From Krasilnikovia cinnamomea (GTDB lineage Bacteria; Actinomycetota; Actinomycetes; Mycobacteriales; Micromonosporaceae): a stretch of 64,000 nucleotides of DNA. Position 1 is the stretch's first letter, and the number at the start of each line of letters is the position of its first letter. The translations under genes and the position numbers were made by a program. Below are positions 52,247-60,710 of the stretch, piece after piece. The DNA lies in contig NZ_SHKY01000001.1 in assembly GCF_004217545.1 (NCBI RefSeq), positions 6,882,001-6,946,000 on the forward strand, given 5' to 3'. The notes beneath the pieces were generated by a model. That model was given only the letters and a program-made list of their open reading frames with translations. It ran no database searches and was not told where the DNA came from.

Positions 52247-55176
52247 CGCGCACCACCGGGCGCCGGTGCGCCGCCGCGGATGACCGCCGTGACCGCCGCG
52301 GGTGTCGGGTTGCGGATCACCGAACCCGCCAGCGTGTCACGCGTGGACGGATCGGGCAGCTCCGCCGCGACCGCCGCCAGCATCTCGATCATCGACAGGG
52401 AGTCGCCGCCGAGGGCGTGGAAGTCGGTGTCCGGCCCGATCAAGGTCCGGTCGACCCGCAGAATCCGGGCGAAGATCTGCGACACCCGCTCCTCGACCGT
52501 CCCGGGGGCGGGCCCGCCGGACGGGGGCGTCACGGCGCGCTGCGCGAACGGGTCGGGCAGCGCCCCGACGTCGATCTTCCCGTTGGTGGTCCGCGGCAGC
52601 TCGTCCACGGTGACGATCACGGCGGGCACCAGGTAGCGCGGCAGGCACCGCGCCAGGTGGTCGCGGACGTCCTGCTCGGACGCCACCGCACCGACCACGT
52701 ACGCGCACAGCACGGGGTCGGTGCCGCGACGGGCGGCCCGCCCGGTCACCACCGCCCGAGCAATCCCCGGGTAGCTCTCCAGCGCCGCCGCGATCTCGGC
52801 CGGTTCGATCCGGTAACCCCGGATCTTGAGCTGGTCGTCGGTGCGGCCCAGGTACTCCAATTCGCCGTCCACCACCCGGGCCAGGTCACCGGTCCGGTAC
52901 ACCCGGGTCCCGTCGGCCAGCCGGACGAAGCGCTCGCCGTCGAGATCGGGGCGGCCCCGGTAGCCGCGCGCGAGCTGCTCACCGGCCAGGTGGAGCTCGC
53001 CGGTCTCACCGGGAGCGACGAAGCGCCCGTCGGCGTTGAGCAGGAACACCGACGTGTTGGCCACCGGCCGCCCGATCGGCACGGCGGCGCCGGTGTCGCG
53101 GTCGGGGTCGAACTCGTGCACGACGCAGCCGATGGTGGCCTCGGTCGGCCCGTACTCGTTGACGATCCGGCAGTGCGGTCCGAACGCGCGCAGCGCCGCC
53201 GCCGCGACCGCCGGGCGCAGCTGTTCGCCGCCGACGACCAGGACCCTGAACCCGGCCGGGGTCAGCCCCAGCCGCCCGATCAGGTCCAGGTGCGCCGGGG
53301 TGAGCTTGAGGGCGTTGGCGCCGGAGCGTTCCAGCATCTCCCGCAGGCTGACGTGGGTCGGCTCGTCGGGTACCAGCGCCACGCTGCCCCCGGCCAGCAG
53401 CGGCAGCAGCAGCGCCGTGCCGGTCAGGTCGAACGCCAGCGAGGTGAACAGCGCGAACCGGGTGCCGGTGTCCACCCGGTACTCCTCGCGGGCCCAGGTG
53501 ACGTAGTTGACGAGGCTGCGGTGTTCGACCTGGACACCCTTGGGGCGCCCGGTCGAGCCGGAGGTGTAGATGACGTACGCGAGGTCGTCCGGCGTGGCCG
53601 CGTCGTCGGCGGGGGGCGCGCCGCCGGTCGGCAGGTCCTCCAGGATCAGGTGTTCGACGCCGACGCGTCCGGCGTGGCGGCGCCCGAGCAGGCACAGCGG
53701 CGCGCCCGCGTCGCGCAGCACGTGGCCGATCCGGCCGTCCGGGTGCTGCGGGTCCAGCGGCAGGTACGCCGCCCCTGCCTTGAGCACGCCGAGGATCGCC
53801 GCGACGGCCTCGACCGTACGGTCGGCCAGCAGCCCGACGACGTCGCCGCGACCCACGTCTCGCTCGCGCAGCGCGTGCGCCACCGCGTCCGCGCGGGCGT
53901 CCAGTTCGGCGTAGCTGACCTCGCCGAACGGCCCGGTCAGCGCGACGGCGCCCGGGGCGGCGGCGACCTGCCGGGCGAACAGGCCGGTCAGGGTCGCGCG
54001 GGGCACCGCGCGCCGGGTGTCGTTGCCCGCCCAGTGCCGGTGCGGCGACAGCGCGGCCTCGACCGCGTCCAGCAGCGCCTCGGCCCGCTCGGGTGTGCCG
54101 TGGTGGGCCACGGTCAGCTCGGTACGGCCCGGCGGCGCGGTCGCCACGATGGACAGCGGGGCCAGCGGCGCGTGGGTGGGCAGGGAGTAGACGGTCGAGG
54201 CGCGGAATCCGTCGGCGCTGAACTCGGCCGGATCGATCCGGCCGAGGTGGGACAGGATCGCCGTGCACAGGTGGCGGTCACCGGCCATCCGCAGGGAGCG
54301 GGCCAGCAGCCCCAGCGGTAGCCGGTAGGCGGCGCGTTCCGCCGCTCCGCCGGTGACCTCGCGCCGCTCGACGAGCGCGCGCAGGATCTGCTTGTGCAGG
54401 CTCTGCCACGTCTCGTCCGGGCCCGCGGTGAGGAACACCGGCAGGCTGAGATTGGCGGTGCTGCGCAACGCCGGGTCGTGCCGGCGCAGGTCGACGGGCA
54501 CCAGGAAGCGGGACCGTCCGGCACCGGTGAACCCGGCCACCGCCGTGGCGAGCTTCGCGACCAGCCCAGGGTGGTTGCCGTCGACGCTGCGCCGCGCCCA
54601 CCCCTGCCTGGCCGAGCTCTGCCCGGCCGGGCCCAGTCCGGCCGTGGCCGGCCCGGCCGCGTGGGGTGGTGCGGTCAGGGGGGAGCGCCAGCCGGCACTC
54701 ATCCGGGGCCGCCGGCCGGGCGCGCCCAGCCGGTCGGCGAGGCCGAAGTCCGTGAGGATCGCGGGCGCACCCAGCGGCGGCTCACCGCGCAGCGCCCGGA
54801 ACACGTCCGCCGCCCAGGTCAGCACGCCTCGGCCGTCCATCACCGCGTGGGACACCCGGAACATCACGGCGCCCTCGGCGACCACGACCTCGCAGGTCCG
54901 TTCCAGCGCGCTGGACGCCAGCGCCGGCCACAGCGCCACGGAGCCGGCCGCGGTGACCGGCGGGGCCTCGCCGGTGTCCACCCAGGTCCGGCCGTCCCGG
55001 GCCAGGCGGGCGCCGGGGCACGCGGCCGACGCCACCCGGACGGCCCGGGTGAGCGCGGCGGGATCGAGGTCGCCCTCGCCCTCGACGACGAGCTGGATCG
55101 CGAAGGGCGGCATGGTGCGCTGACCGGCCAGGTACAGCCATTCGGTCGGCGACACGGGCCGCTGGTAGCGGCTCAC
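52243..55176 (-). CDS. lstE: Single-module NRPS, C-A-T, predicted to load Asn (LstE-like)
   Basis: 977 residues. A condensation-type domain fills about 1-430, with SHAVMDG near 108 (the first His of HHxxxDG is Ser). The adenylation domain spans about 445-870: YTSGSTGRPKG near 533, AFDLTGTALL near 582, NEYGPTEATIG near 674, YRTGDLAR, and the A10 lysine in TTNGKID near 867. The carrier domain has LGGDSL with the phosphopantetheine serine near 925. No thioesterase follows. Reading the ten-residue code gives D-L-T-K-V-G-E-I-G plus the A10 Lys, the pattern of Asn-activating domains (Asp codes usually have His where this has Glu). The C domain probably esterifies the 5-hydroxyl of the lipid with the aminoacyl group. 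GTGA overlaps join it to both neighbours. Confidence 0.9.
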   Translation of the reverse strand: MSRYQRPVSPTEWLYLAGQRTMPPFAIQLVVEGEGDLDPAALTRAVRVASAACPGARLARDGRTWVDTGEAPPVTAAGSVALWPALASSALERTCEVVVAEGAVMFRVSHAVMDGRGVLTWAADVFRALRGEPPLGAPAILTDFGLADRLGAPGRRPRMSAGWRSPLTAPPHAAGPATAGLGPAGQSSARQGWARRSVDGNHPGLVAKLATAVAGFTGAGRSRFLVPVDLRRHDPALRSTANLSLPVFLTAGPDETWQSLHKQILRALVERREVTGGAAERAAYRLPLGLLARSLRMAGDRHLCTAILSHLGRIDPAEFSADGFRASTVYSLPTHAPLAPLSIVATAPPGRTELTVAHHGTPERAEALLDAVEAALSPHRHWAGNDTRRAVPRATLTGLFARQVAAAPGAVALTGPFGEVSYAELDARADAVAHALRERDVGRGDVVGLLADRTVEAVAAILGVLKAGAAYLPLDPQHPDGRIGHVLRDAGAPLCLLGRRHAGRVGVEHLILEDLPTGGAPPADDAATPDDLAYVIYTSGSTGRPKGVQVEHRSLVNYVTWAREEYRVDTGTRFALFTSLAFDLTGTALLLPLLAGGSVALVPDEPTHVSLREMLERSGANALKLTPAHLDLIGRLGLTPAGFRVLVVGGEQLRPAVAAAALRAFGPHCRIVNEYGPTEATIGCVVHEFDPDRDTGAAVPIGRPVANTSVFLLNADGRFVAPGETGELHLAGEQLARGYRGRPDLDGERFVRLADGTRVYRTGDLARVVDGELEYLGRTDDQLKIRGYRIEPAEIAAALESYPGIARAVVTGRAARRGTDPVLCAYVVGAVASEQDVRDHLARCLPRYLVPAVIVTVDELPRTTNGKIDVGALPDPFAQRAVTPPSGGPAPGTVEERVSQIFARILRVDRTLIGPDTDFHALGGDSLSMIEMLAAVAAELPDPSTRDTLAGSVIRNPTPAAVTAVIRGGAPAPGGAR

Positions 55177-56204
55177 CGGACGTACCTGGTGAACGCGTCG
55201 ACCCCGCCGATGCCGTCGACCCACTCGCGCAGCTGCCGCAGCCCGGTCGGCTGGTCGAGCAGCGGGGCATAGCCGAAGTCGCGTGCGGCGGCGCTGGTGT
55301 CGTACGTGCTCGACCGGGTCAGCAGCGCCACCGAGTAGCGCGACAGCGGCGGCGAGTACCGGTCGCGCAGGTACGGGACGCGCCACACCGTCTCGATCGT
55401 GGCGACCAGCGCGTCGCGCACCGCCGGTGGCACCCGGCGGGTCGGCGGTGCCGCGCCGAACATCGCGCCCACCTCGGCGATGAGTGCCCACACGTCGCTG
55501 ACCTCCGCGTCGGCCACGAAGTACGCGCGCCCGCCGACCCGGTCGGAGCCCGCGGCCAGCAGGCAGGCGTGGGCCGCGTTGGTGGCGTGGCACAGCGAGG
55601 CCAGCACGGTGCGCCCGCCGGACAGGTCGGGCAGCCGTCCCGCCCGCAGCTTCGCGATCAGCCGGGGCATGAAGCCGTGCCAGTCCCGTGGCCCCCAGAT
55701 GCCGCGCGGGCGCAGCGCACTGGTGGTGAACCCGGGTTCGTTCGCGGCCAGCACGAGGCGTTCCGCTGCCGCCTTGGTCTCCGAGTACAGGTTCAGGTAC
55801 TTCGCCGGGTAGGGTGTGCTCTCGTCGATGCCCACCTGATCGGTGCCGTCCATCACCGCGCTGGGGCTGCTGACGAAGACGAACCGGGACACCCCGTTGG
55901 CGCGGGCCGCGGCCAGCAGCCGTTGCGTGCCGGCGACGTTGGTGTCGTGGAACTGCGCCGGGCTGCCGTGGTCGGTCACCCGGGCGGCCGAATGGATCAC
56001 CACGTCGACCCCGGCCGTGGCCACGGCCAGCGACGCCGGGTCGGTCAGGTCGCCGCGGACCGGCTCGACCCGGTCGGCGCCGGCGTCCATCGACAGCGCC
56101 GCCGTGGGGCGCAGCAGCGCCCGGACGTCGTGGTCGGCCGCGACGGCCGCCTCGGCGATGTGCCCGCCGAGAAACCCGGAGGCACCGGTCACCAGGATTT
56201 TCAT
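55173..56204 (-). CDS. lstD: NAD(P)-dependent 3-keto-acid reductase, OleD/LstD-like
   Basis: A 343-residue extended short-chain dehydrogenase of the 3-beta-hydroxysteroid dehydrogenase type. The N-terminal nucleotide loop is VTGASGFLGGHIAEA, the Ser is in VFVSSPSAVM and the catalytic pair is in LYSETKAAAE (YxxxK). OleD and LstD reduce the 2-alkyl-3-keto acid made by the OleA-type condensing enzyme to the 2-alkyl-3-hydroxy acid that is then lactonised. Start ATG at 56204 has GGAGGGG upstream. It lies 37 bases after lstC and overlaps the NRPS start by four bases. The pairing with OleA- and OleC-like genes makes this function much more likely than a sugar epimerase. Confidence 0.9.
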   Translation of the reverse strand: MKILVTGASGFLGGHIAEAAVAADHDVRALLRPTAALSMDAGADRVEPVRGDLTDPASLAVATAGVDVVIHSAARVTDHGSPAQFHDTNVAGTQRLLAAARANGVSRFVFVSSPSAVMDGTDQVGIDESTPYPAKYLNLYSETKAAAERLVLAANEPGFTTSALRPRGIWGPRDWHGFMPRLIAKLRAGRLPDLSGGRTVLASLCHATNAAHACLLAAGSDRVGGRAYFVADAEVSDVWALIAEVGAMFGAAPPTRRVPPAVRDALVATIETVWRVPYLRDRYSPPLSRYSVALLTRSSTYDTSAAARDFGYAPLLDQPTGLRQLREWVDGIGGVDAFTRYVR

Positions 56205-56241
56205 CGCGGTCCCCTCCAGCCGGTCGCGCCGGACCTGTTGG

Positions 56242-58083
56242 TCACCGCCATGGCAGTCCCTTCCACCAGGTCGCACCGAACACCATGGTCAGGGCGGCCG
56301 CCCGGGCCGGTGCGATGCCCGCGAACCGGGCCCGGCGCACCGCGACCGGGATCTGCAGGCCGTGCGCCACGAAGCTGAGCACGAGGTCGATGCCCCACAG
56401 CACCCACAGTGCCGGATGGGGCATCGGCCCGACCAGCCCGTACGCGAGGAAGGCCCAGCCGGCCAGCGGCACCAGCCGTGGCGCGAGCTCGCGCGGGCGG
56501 CGCGGCCGCAGCCGCCACGCGGCCCAGGCCGACAGGTACTCGCGGTTGATCTTCGCATTGTGCCGGATGTCGACCGGGAACGCCGGGTGGAACAGGAACT
56601 CGTCGAGCGGCTTGGTCACCGGCTGGCTGGCCGCGAGTTCGCGCAGCTCGTGGCGCAGCCGGTCGTGGTCGGTGACCCCGGGGCGCGGCTCGACGCACAC
56701 CACCGGGCGCCCGCCCGCGTCGACCAGCGCGGTGCGGTACACCTGCGGGTGGGCGTTGAACACCCCCTCGACCTGGACGGTGTGCAGGTCACCGACCCGC
56801 TGGCTCTTGCGGCCGCAGAACCAGATCCGCCCGGCGTCGTCGATCCAGCCGAGGTCGCCGGTACGGTGCCAGCGCCGCTCCCCGTCGATGATCTTGGCGG
56901 CGGCGTCGGCCTCGGGCAGCCGGTGGTAGCGGGGGCTCACGGTCGGCCCGGCGATCGTGATCTCGCCGACCTCACCGGGCGCCGCCAGCAGGTCGTCACG
57001 CCACACCGGCAGCGGATCGTCGGTGACGCGCACGATGCGGACGTCCATTCCGTCCACCGGGCGGCCCACGCACGTGCCCGCCCCGGTCCGGCTGCCCTCG
57101 TGGGTGTCGCGCAGCATCTCCCGGGACTCGATGGAGGCGATCGGCAGCGCCTCGGTCGCCCCGTACGTGGTGTGCAACCGCAGGTCGTCGCGGTGCAGCG
57201 TCTGGACCACCTCGTCGGAGACCGGGGCGCCGCCGGCGACCAGGGTGCGCAGCGTCGGCAGCCGGCGGCCGGTGTCGCGCAGGTACCGGCCGAACGGGTC
57301 GAGCAGCGCCGGGGAGGCGAACATCCCGGTGACCCCGAAGCGTTCGATGGTGTCGGCGAGCGCCGCCGGGTCGGCGGCACCGACCCGGGTGGGGTCGACC
57401 GGTGCGAGCACGCACGTGGAGCCGATCAGCAGGTGCAGCACGCCGAACATCGGTGAGGTCACCAGCGCCACGTCGTCGCTCGACTGGTCGTGTACCGCGA
57501 TGACCTGCTGGAGCATGGCCTCCAGCGCGCCGTGGGTGGACTCGACGCCCTTGGCGGGGCCGGTGCTGCCGGTGGTGAACCCGATCGTCAGCAGGTCGTC
57601 CGGGCCGGGCCGTTCGGTGGGCGCCGGGTGCGGACCTTCGAGGATCGTACGCAGCGTCGCCCCGCCCCAGAACCAGCGCCGCCCGGCGGTGACCAGGATC
57701 CGCACCCCCGCGAAGGCCCGCCGGTTGAACAGCCGCACCACGTGGGCGATCCCGACGCCGATGAACGCCTGCGCCCCGGCGCTGCGGTAGCAGTGCAGCA
57801 TCCGGCGTACGCCCATGCCGGGGTCGACGACGACCGGCACCGCGCCGAGTTTGAGCAGCCCGAACAGCACCGGGTACAGCTCCAGCCCGGGCCGCAGCAT
57901 CAGGACCGTCTTGGTGCCCTTGCCGATGCCCAGCGCCCGCAGCCCGGCGGCGTACGCGTCGGACTGCTCGTGCAGCTCGCGGAAGGTGAGCCGGCCGTGG
58001 CCGGGCCAGATGACCGCGTCGCGGGCGGAGTCGGCGTGGGCGGCCAGCCGGGCCGCCACGCCGGTCGTCGTCGCGAGCGCCAT
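56242..58083 (-). CDS. lstC: Beta-lactone synthetase, OleC/LstC-like AMP-dependent enzyme
   Basis: A 613-residue member of the ANL superfamily. It has the P-loop FTTGSTGPAKG near 185, TTYGATEALP near 310, WHRTGDLGWID near 390 and the C-terminal lysine in RHNAKINREYL near 520. OleC and LstC use ATP to close a syn-2-alkyl-3-hydroxy acid into a beta-lactone, the reactive warhead of lipstatin. After the lysine the protein continues with a basic stretch and two hydrophobic segments (about 543-560 and 568-590), suggesting membrane attachment. The ATG shares a base with the lstB stop. A plain fatty acyl-CoA ligase is the alternative, but the OleA/OleD neighbours favour lactonisation. Confidence 0.9.
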   Translation of the reverse strand: MALATTTGVAARLAAHADSARDAVIWPGHGRLTFRELHEQSDAYAAGLRALGIGKGTKTVLMLRPGLELYPVLFGLLKLGAVPVVVDPGMGVRRMLHCYRSAGAQAFIGVGIAHVVRLFNRRAFAGVRILVTAGRRWFWGGATLRTILEGPHPAPTERPGPDDLLTIGFTTGSTGPAKGVESTHGALEAMLQQVIAVHDQSSDDVALVTSPMFGVLHLLIGSTCVLAPVDPTRVGAADPAALADTIERFGVTGMFASPALLDPFGRYLRDTGRRLPTLRTLVAGGAPVSDEVVQTLHRDDLRLHTTYGATEALPIASIESREMLRDTHEGSRTGAGTCVGRPVDGMDVRIVRVTDDPLPVWRDDLLAAPGEVGEITIAGPTVSPRYHRLPEADAAAKIIDGERRWHRTGDLGWIDDAGRIWFCGRKSQRVGDLHTVQVEGVFNAHPQVYRTALVDAGGRPVVCVEPRPGVTDHDRLRHELRELAASQPVTKPLDEFLFHPAFPVDIRHNAKINREYLSAWAAWRLRPRRPRELAPRLVPLAGWAFLAYGLVGPMPHPALWVLWGIDLVLSFVAHGLQIPVAVRRARFAGIAPARAAALTMVFGATWWKGLPWR

Positions 58084-58970
58084 CAGCCGGCGCGGTGGTA
58101 GACCGAGCAGGCCACGGACAGTCCCGCCCCGGCGGCCACGAATAGCGCCTCCGGGTACGCGTCGGCCTGCCCCGCCTCGACGGCCTGGTGGTAGGCGAGG
58201 GTCAGCGCCGAGGTGTGCGGGTCGCCGTCGACGCCGTGCACGGTGACCACGGCGTCGGCCGGGACGCCCAGCCGTTGCGCCAGTTCGGCCGCGAACGACG
58301 GCGTCGGCTGGGAGGCGACCAGCAGCGTCCGGGACAGGTCGAGGCCCTGCTCGGCGGCGTACCGGCTCGCCTCGGCGGCGGCGAGCTCCACCAGCCGCCG
58401 CGCGTAGTCGGGGTCGCGGCGCACCCAGATCATCTCGCGTCCGTGGGTGCCGACCGCGCCGAGGTCCGCGTAGCCGCGCACCCCGGGCGCGTCGTCGGGG
58501 GCGGTCACGGTGCTGACCGGGCCGAAGCCGGTGCCCGCGTCGGCGGAACGCGACAGCAGCATCGCGGCGCCGACGTGCGCGTACCCGAAGTCGGGGTCGG
58601 GCCGGCCGGAGGGGTGGGTGTCGCCGGAGACGACCAGGGCGTACTCGGCGTCGCCGGCCAGGAACGCGCCCGCCACCTGGACCGCGTTGAGCAGCCCGCA
58701 GGCGCCGTTCATCAGGTCGAAGGAGAAGGCGGGGCTGCCCGAGCGCAGGTAGTCCAGGTTGGTGCCGACGTTCTTCTGGATCAGCGCGGACATGGCCGGT
58801 TCGGCCATGTTCTCGTCGCGGTACACGCCGACGTTGATGAGGACGTCGACCTGGTCGGGGTGGACCCCGGCCCGGTTCAGGCAGGCGGTGGCGGCGGCGG
58901 AGGCGCGTGCGATCGACCCGGACAGGTGCGGGTCGGTGCTCACCGCGGTGGAGGTGATGGCGGTGGGCAT
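58083..58970 (-). CDS. lstB: Noncatalytic OleA-like partner subunit, LstB-like
   Basis: A 295-residue thiolase-fold (KAS III/OleA-like) protein, about 50 residues shorter than lstA at the N-terminus. The nucleophile position still has Cys (C91 in MNGACGLLN), and E57 in MAEPAMS matches the Glu that OleA-type enzymes pass across the dimer. The catalytic His and Asn are gone: HQ of lstA is SQ (221-222), and the Asn is D251. This matches LstB and NltB, which pair with LstA or NltA as a heterodimer for head-to-head Claisen condensation of two acyl-CoAs. It starts three bases after the lstA stop and shares a base with the lstC start. Confidence 0.88.
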   Translation of the reverse strand: MPTAITSTAVSTDPHLSGSIARASAAATACLNRAGVHPDQVDVLINVGVYRDENMAEPAMSALIQKNVGTNLDYLRSGSPAFSFDLMNGACGLLNAVQVAGAFLAGDAEYALVVSGDTHPSGRPDPDFGYAHVGAAMLLSRSADAGTGFGPVSTVTAPDDAPGVRGYADLGAVGTHGREMIWVRRDPDYARRLVELAAAEASRYAAEQGLDLSRTLLVASQPTPSFAAELAQRLGVPADAVVTVHGVDGDPHTSALTLAYHQAVEAGQADAYPEALFVAAGAGLSVACSVYHRAG

Positions 58971-58973
58971 TGT

Positions 58974-60023
58974 TCAGACCTCCAGGGAGCTGATGGTGGC
59001 GGAGACGCAGCCGGTGACCACGCCGGAGGCGGCCGGTACGAGCAGGTACTTCGCGCCGGGCCGGGCGCGGCCGCTGCGCAGGTGGTCGTGCAGGACCACG
59101 AAGTGGGAGGTCGACGACGTGTTGCCGTACTTCTCGACCACGGACAGCGACTCGGGCATCGGCGTACCGAAGGCCTTCTCGCCGTGGTTGTTGACGTTGC
59201 GGATGAACTTGCTGCCGACCTGGTGGTGCACGACGTAGTCGTAGCCCTCCTCGGCGAAGGTGGTGCCGCGCTTGGCCAGGAAGTCGGTCTGGAACCGGCT
59301 CCACAACCGGGACCGGTCCTCCTTGTGCATCTGGTGATTGTCGGTGTAGAGCGCGATCCCTTGGTTACGATCGCTCGGCTTACCTATGCACAAGTGTGAA
59401 TATTCAGAGCAGGTCATCAGTTCGACGTAGTGGATCCGGTCGGCCTCGGAGGTGGACTCGTCGAGGATCACCGCCGCGCCGGAGTCGCCGACGGTCAGCG
59501 AGCCGAACTGCGGGTCGTACAGCTCGCTGATCTCCTTGACCGCGGTCTCCGCGATCGCGGTGATCTGCTCGCCGCTGACCACCAGGCCGTTGCGGACCAC
59601 GCCCGCCCGGATCATCCGGTCCAGCACCGCGACGCCGGTGAGCATCCCGGCGCAGGCGTTGGAGACGTCGAAGTGGATCGCCCGGGTGGCACCCAGCGAC
59701 CGGGCGAGCTGATGGGCGAACGAGGGCTCGAACTGGAAGACACGGTCGCCGTGGTACCGGGTGATCGAGGCCGAGATGACGACGTCGAGGTCGGCGGCGG
59801 CGTACCGGGAGCGGGACAGGCAGTCCTGCGCCGCGCGCCGGGCCAGGACGAACGAGTCCTCCAGGGAGTCCGGGCGCTTGTCGTGGACGCGCCGCTCGGC
59901 GATCCCGGTGATCTGCTCCAGGTCGAACGGTGGCTGGTAGCTCATCTGCGCGACGAGCTCGCGCGTGGTGACGACGGTCGACGGCAGATACGCACCGATC
60001 GACTCGAACCGGGTGTGGGTCAC
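58974..60023 (-). CDS. lstA: Catalytic OleA-like condensing enzyme, LstA-like
   Basis: A 349-residue thiolase-fold enzyme with a complete triad: C124 in SNACAGML, H267 in VVHHQVG and N301 in KYGNTSST. E99 in FEPSFA fits the extra Glu of OleA. OleA-type enzymes join two fatty acyl chains by non-decarboxylative Claisen condensation; LstA with LstB joins octanoyl-CoA to a C14 3-hydroxydienoyl-CoA to make the lipstatin skeleton. The GTG at 60023 has GGAGG five bases upstream. This is the first gene of the operon, transcribed away from the tetR gene across a 114-base divergent promoter region. Chain lengths used here cannot be read from the sequence. Confidence 0.92.
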   Translation of the reverse strand: MTHTRFESIGAYLPSTVVTTRELVAQMSYQPPFDLEQITGIAERRVHDKRPDSLEDSFVLARRAAQDCLSRSRYAAADLDVVISASITRYHGDRVFQFEPSFAHQLARSLGATRAIHFDVSNACAGMLTGVAVLDRMIRAGVVRNGLVVSGEQITAIAETAVKEISELYDPQFGSLTVGDSGAAVILDESTSEADRIHYVELMTCSEYSHLCIGKPSDRNQGIALYTDNHQMHKEDRSRLWSRFQTDFLAKRGTTFAEEGYDYVVHHQVGSKFIRNVNNHGEKAFGTPMPESLSVVEKYGNTSSTSHFVVLHDHLRSGRARPGAKYLLVPAASGVVTGCVSATISSLEV

Positions 60024-60137
60024 CGGAACCTCCGGGGTGAGACGGGCCGGGGCGGCCACGCAGACAACACATCTAAGTAGACCGATTGATATAGTTTCGT
60101 CGTCGGGGGTGCTAGGCAAGTCAGTGAGAGGTGGGTC
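60024..60137. promoter_or_regulatory. Divergent promoter region of the beta-lactone operon and tetR
   Basis: Contains a local AT-rich island in GC-rich DNA. TATAGT at 60090-60095 is a fair -10 hexamer for tetR. TAGACCGATTGATATA (60078-60093) is an imperfect palindrome whose TAGACC half-site resembles boxes of LmrA-type TetR proteins. It overlaps the -10, as expected for an autorepressor that also shuts off lstA. Confidence 0.5.
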
Positions 60138-60710
60138 ATGCCGAGGCCGAAGTCGGACACTCGGGCGCGAATCATCGCCAGTGCCCGGACGCTGTTGCGC
60201 CGCCACGGCTACCACGGCACCGGACTGACCCAGATCATTGAGCACAGTGGAGCGCCGCGGGGCTCGGTCTACTTTCTGTTTCCCGGAGGCAAGGAGGAGA
60301 TCGCCGTGGCGGCGGTCGAGGACTGGGCGGTCGAGGTGGACCGGCTGATCCACGACCGGCTGGCCGACAGCACCAGCGCCCGGGGCTGGGCCATCTCGAT
60401 GGTCGAGCACTTCGCCCAGGACCTGCGCGAGTCCGACTTCACCGAGGGTCTGCCGGTCACCACGATCACCCTGGACTCCGTGCCCGCCTCACCGGCGCTC
60501 AGCCGGGCCTGCCGTGCGGCGTACGACACCTGGCTGGCCTCGGTGACCCAGGGCCTGGTGTCCTTCGGCGCGCCCGCCCGCCGCGCCTCGGGGCTGGCCA
60601 CCCTGATGCTGGCCAGCCTGGAAGGGGCGGCGGTGCTGTGCCGGGCCTACCGCACCACCGGCCCGCTGGATCAGGTCGCCCCCTACGTGCTCAGTCAGCT
60701 ACCGGGGTAA
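60138..60710 (+). CDS. TetR-family regulator (LmrA/YxaF type), likely repressor of the beta-lactone operon
   Basis: 190 residues. The N-terminal HTH runs from TRARIIASARTLLRRHGYHG through LTQIIEHSGAPRGSVYFLFPGGKEE, the pattern of LmrA/YxaF-like members. The C-terminal domain is helical and could bind a lipid or other hydrophobic ligand. The start ATG has AGAGG upstream. It is divergent from lstA with 114 bases between, a standard repressor layout. The ligand may be the pathway product or an acyl intermediate; this is inference. Confidence 0.88.
   Translation: MPRPKSDTRARIIASARTLLRRHGYHGTGLTQIIEHSGAPRGSVYFLFPGGKEEIAVAAVEDWAVEVDRLIHDRLADSTSARGWAISMVEHFAQDLRESDFTEGLPVTTITLDSVPASPALSRACRAAYDTWLASVTQGLVSFGAPARRASGLATLMLASLEGAAVLCRAYRTTGPLDQVAPYVLSQLPG

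Noticed and set aside
55173..56204. Reading the SDR as a sugar epimerase for the polyene's amino sugar
   Set aside because: It sits inside the beta-lactone operon with four-base coupling to the NRPS and near OleA- and OleC-like genes, 26 kb from the polyene genes.
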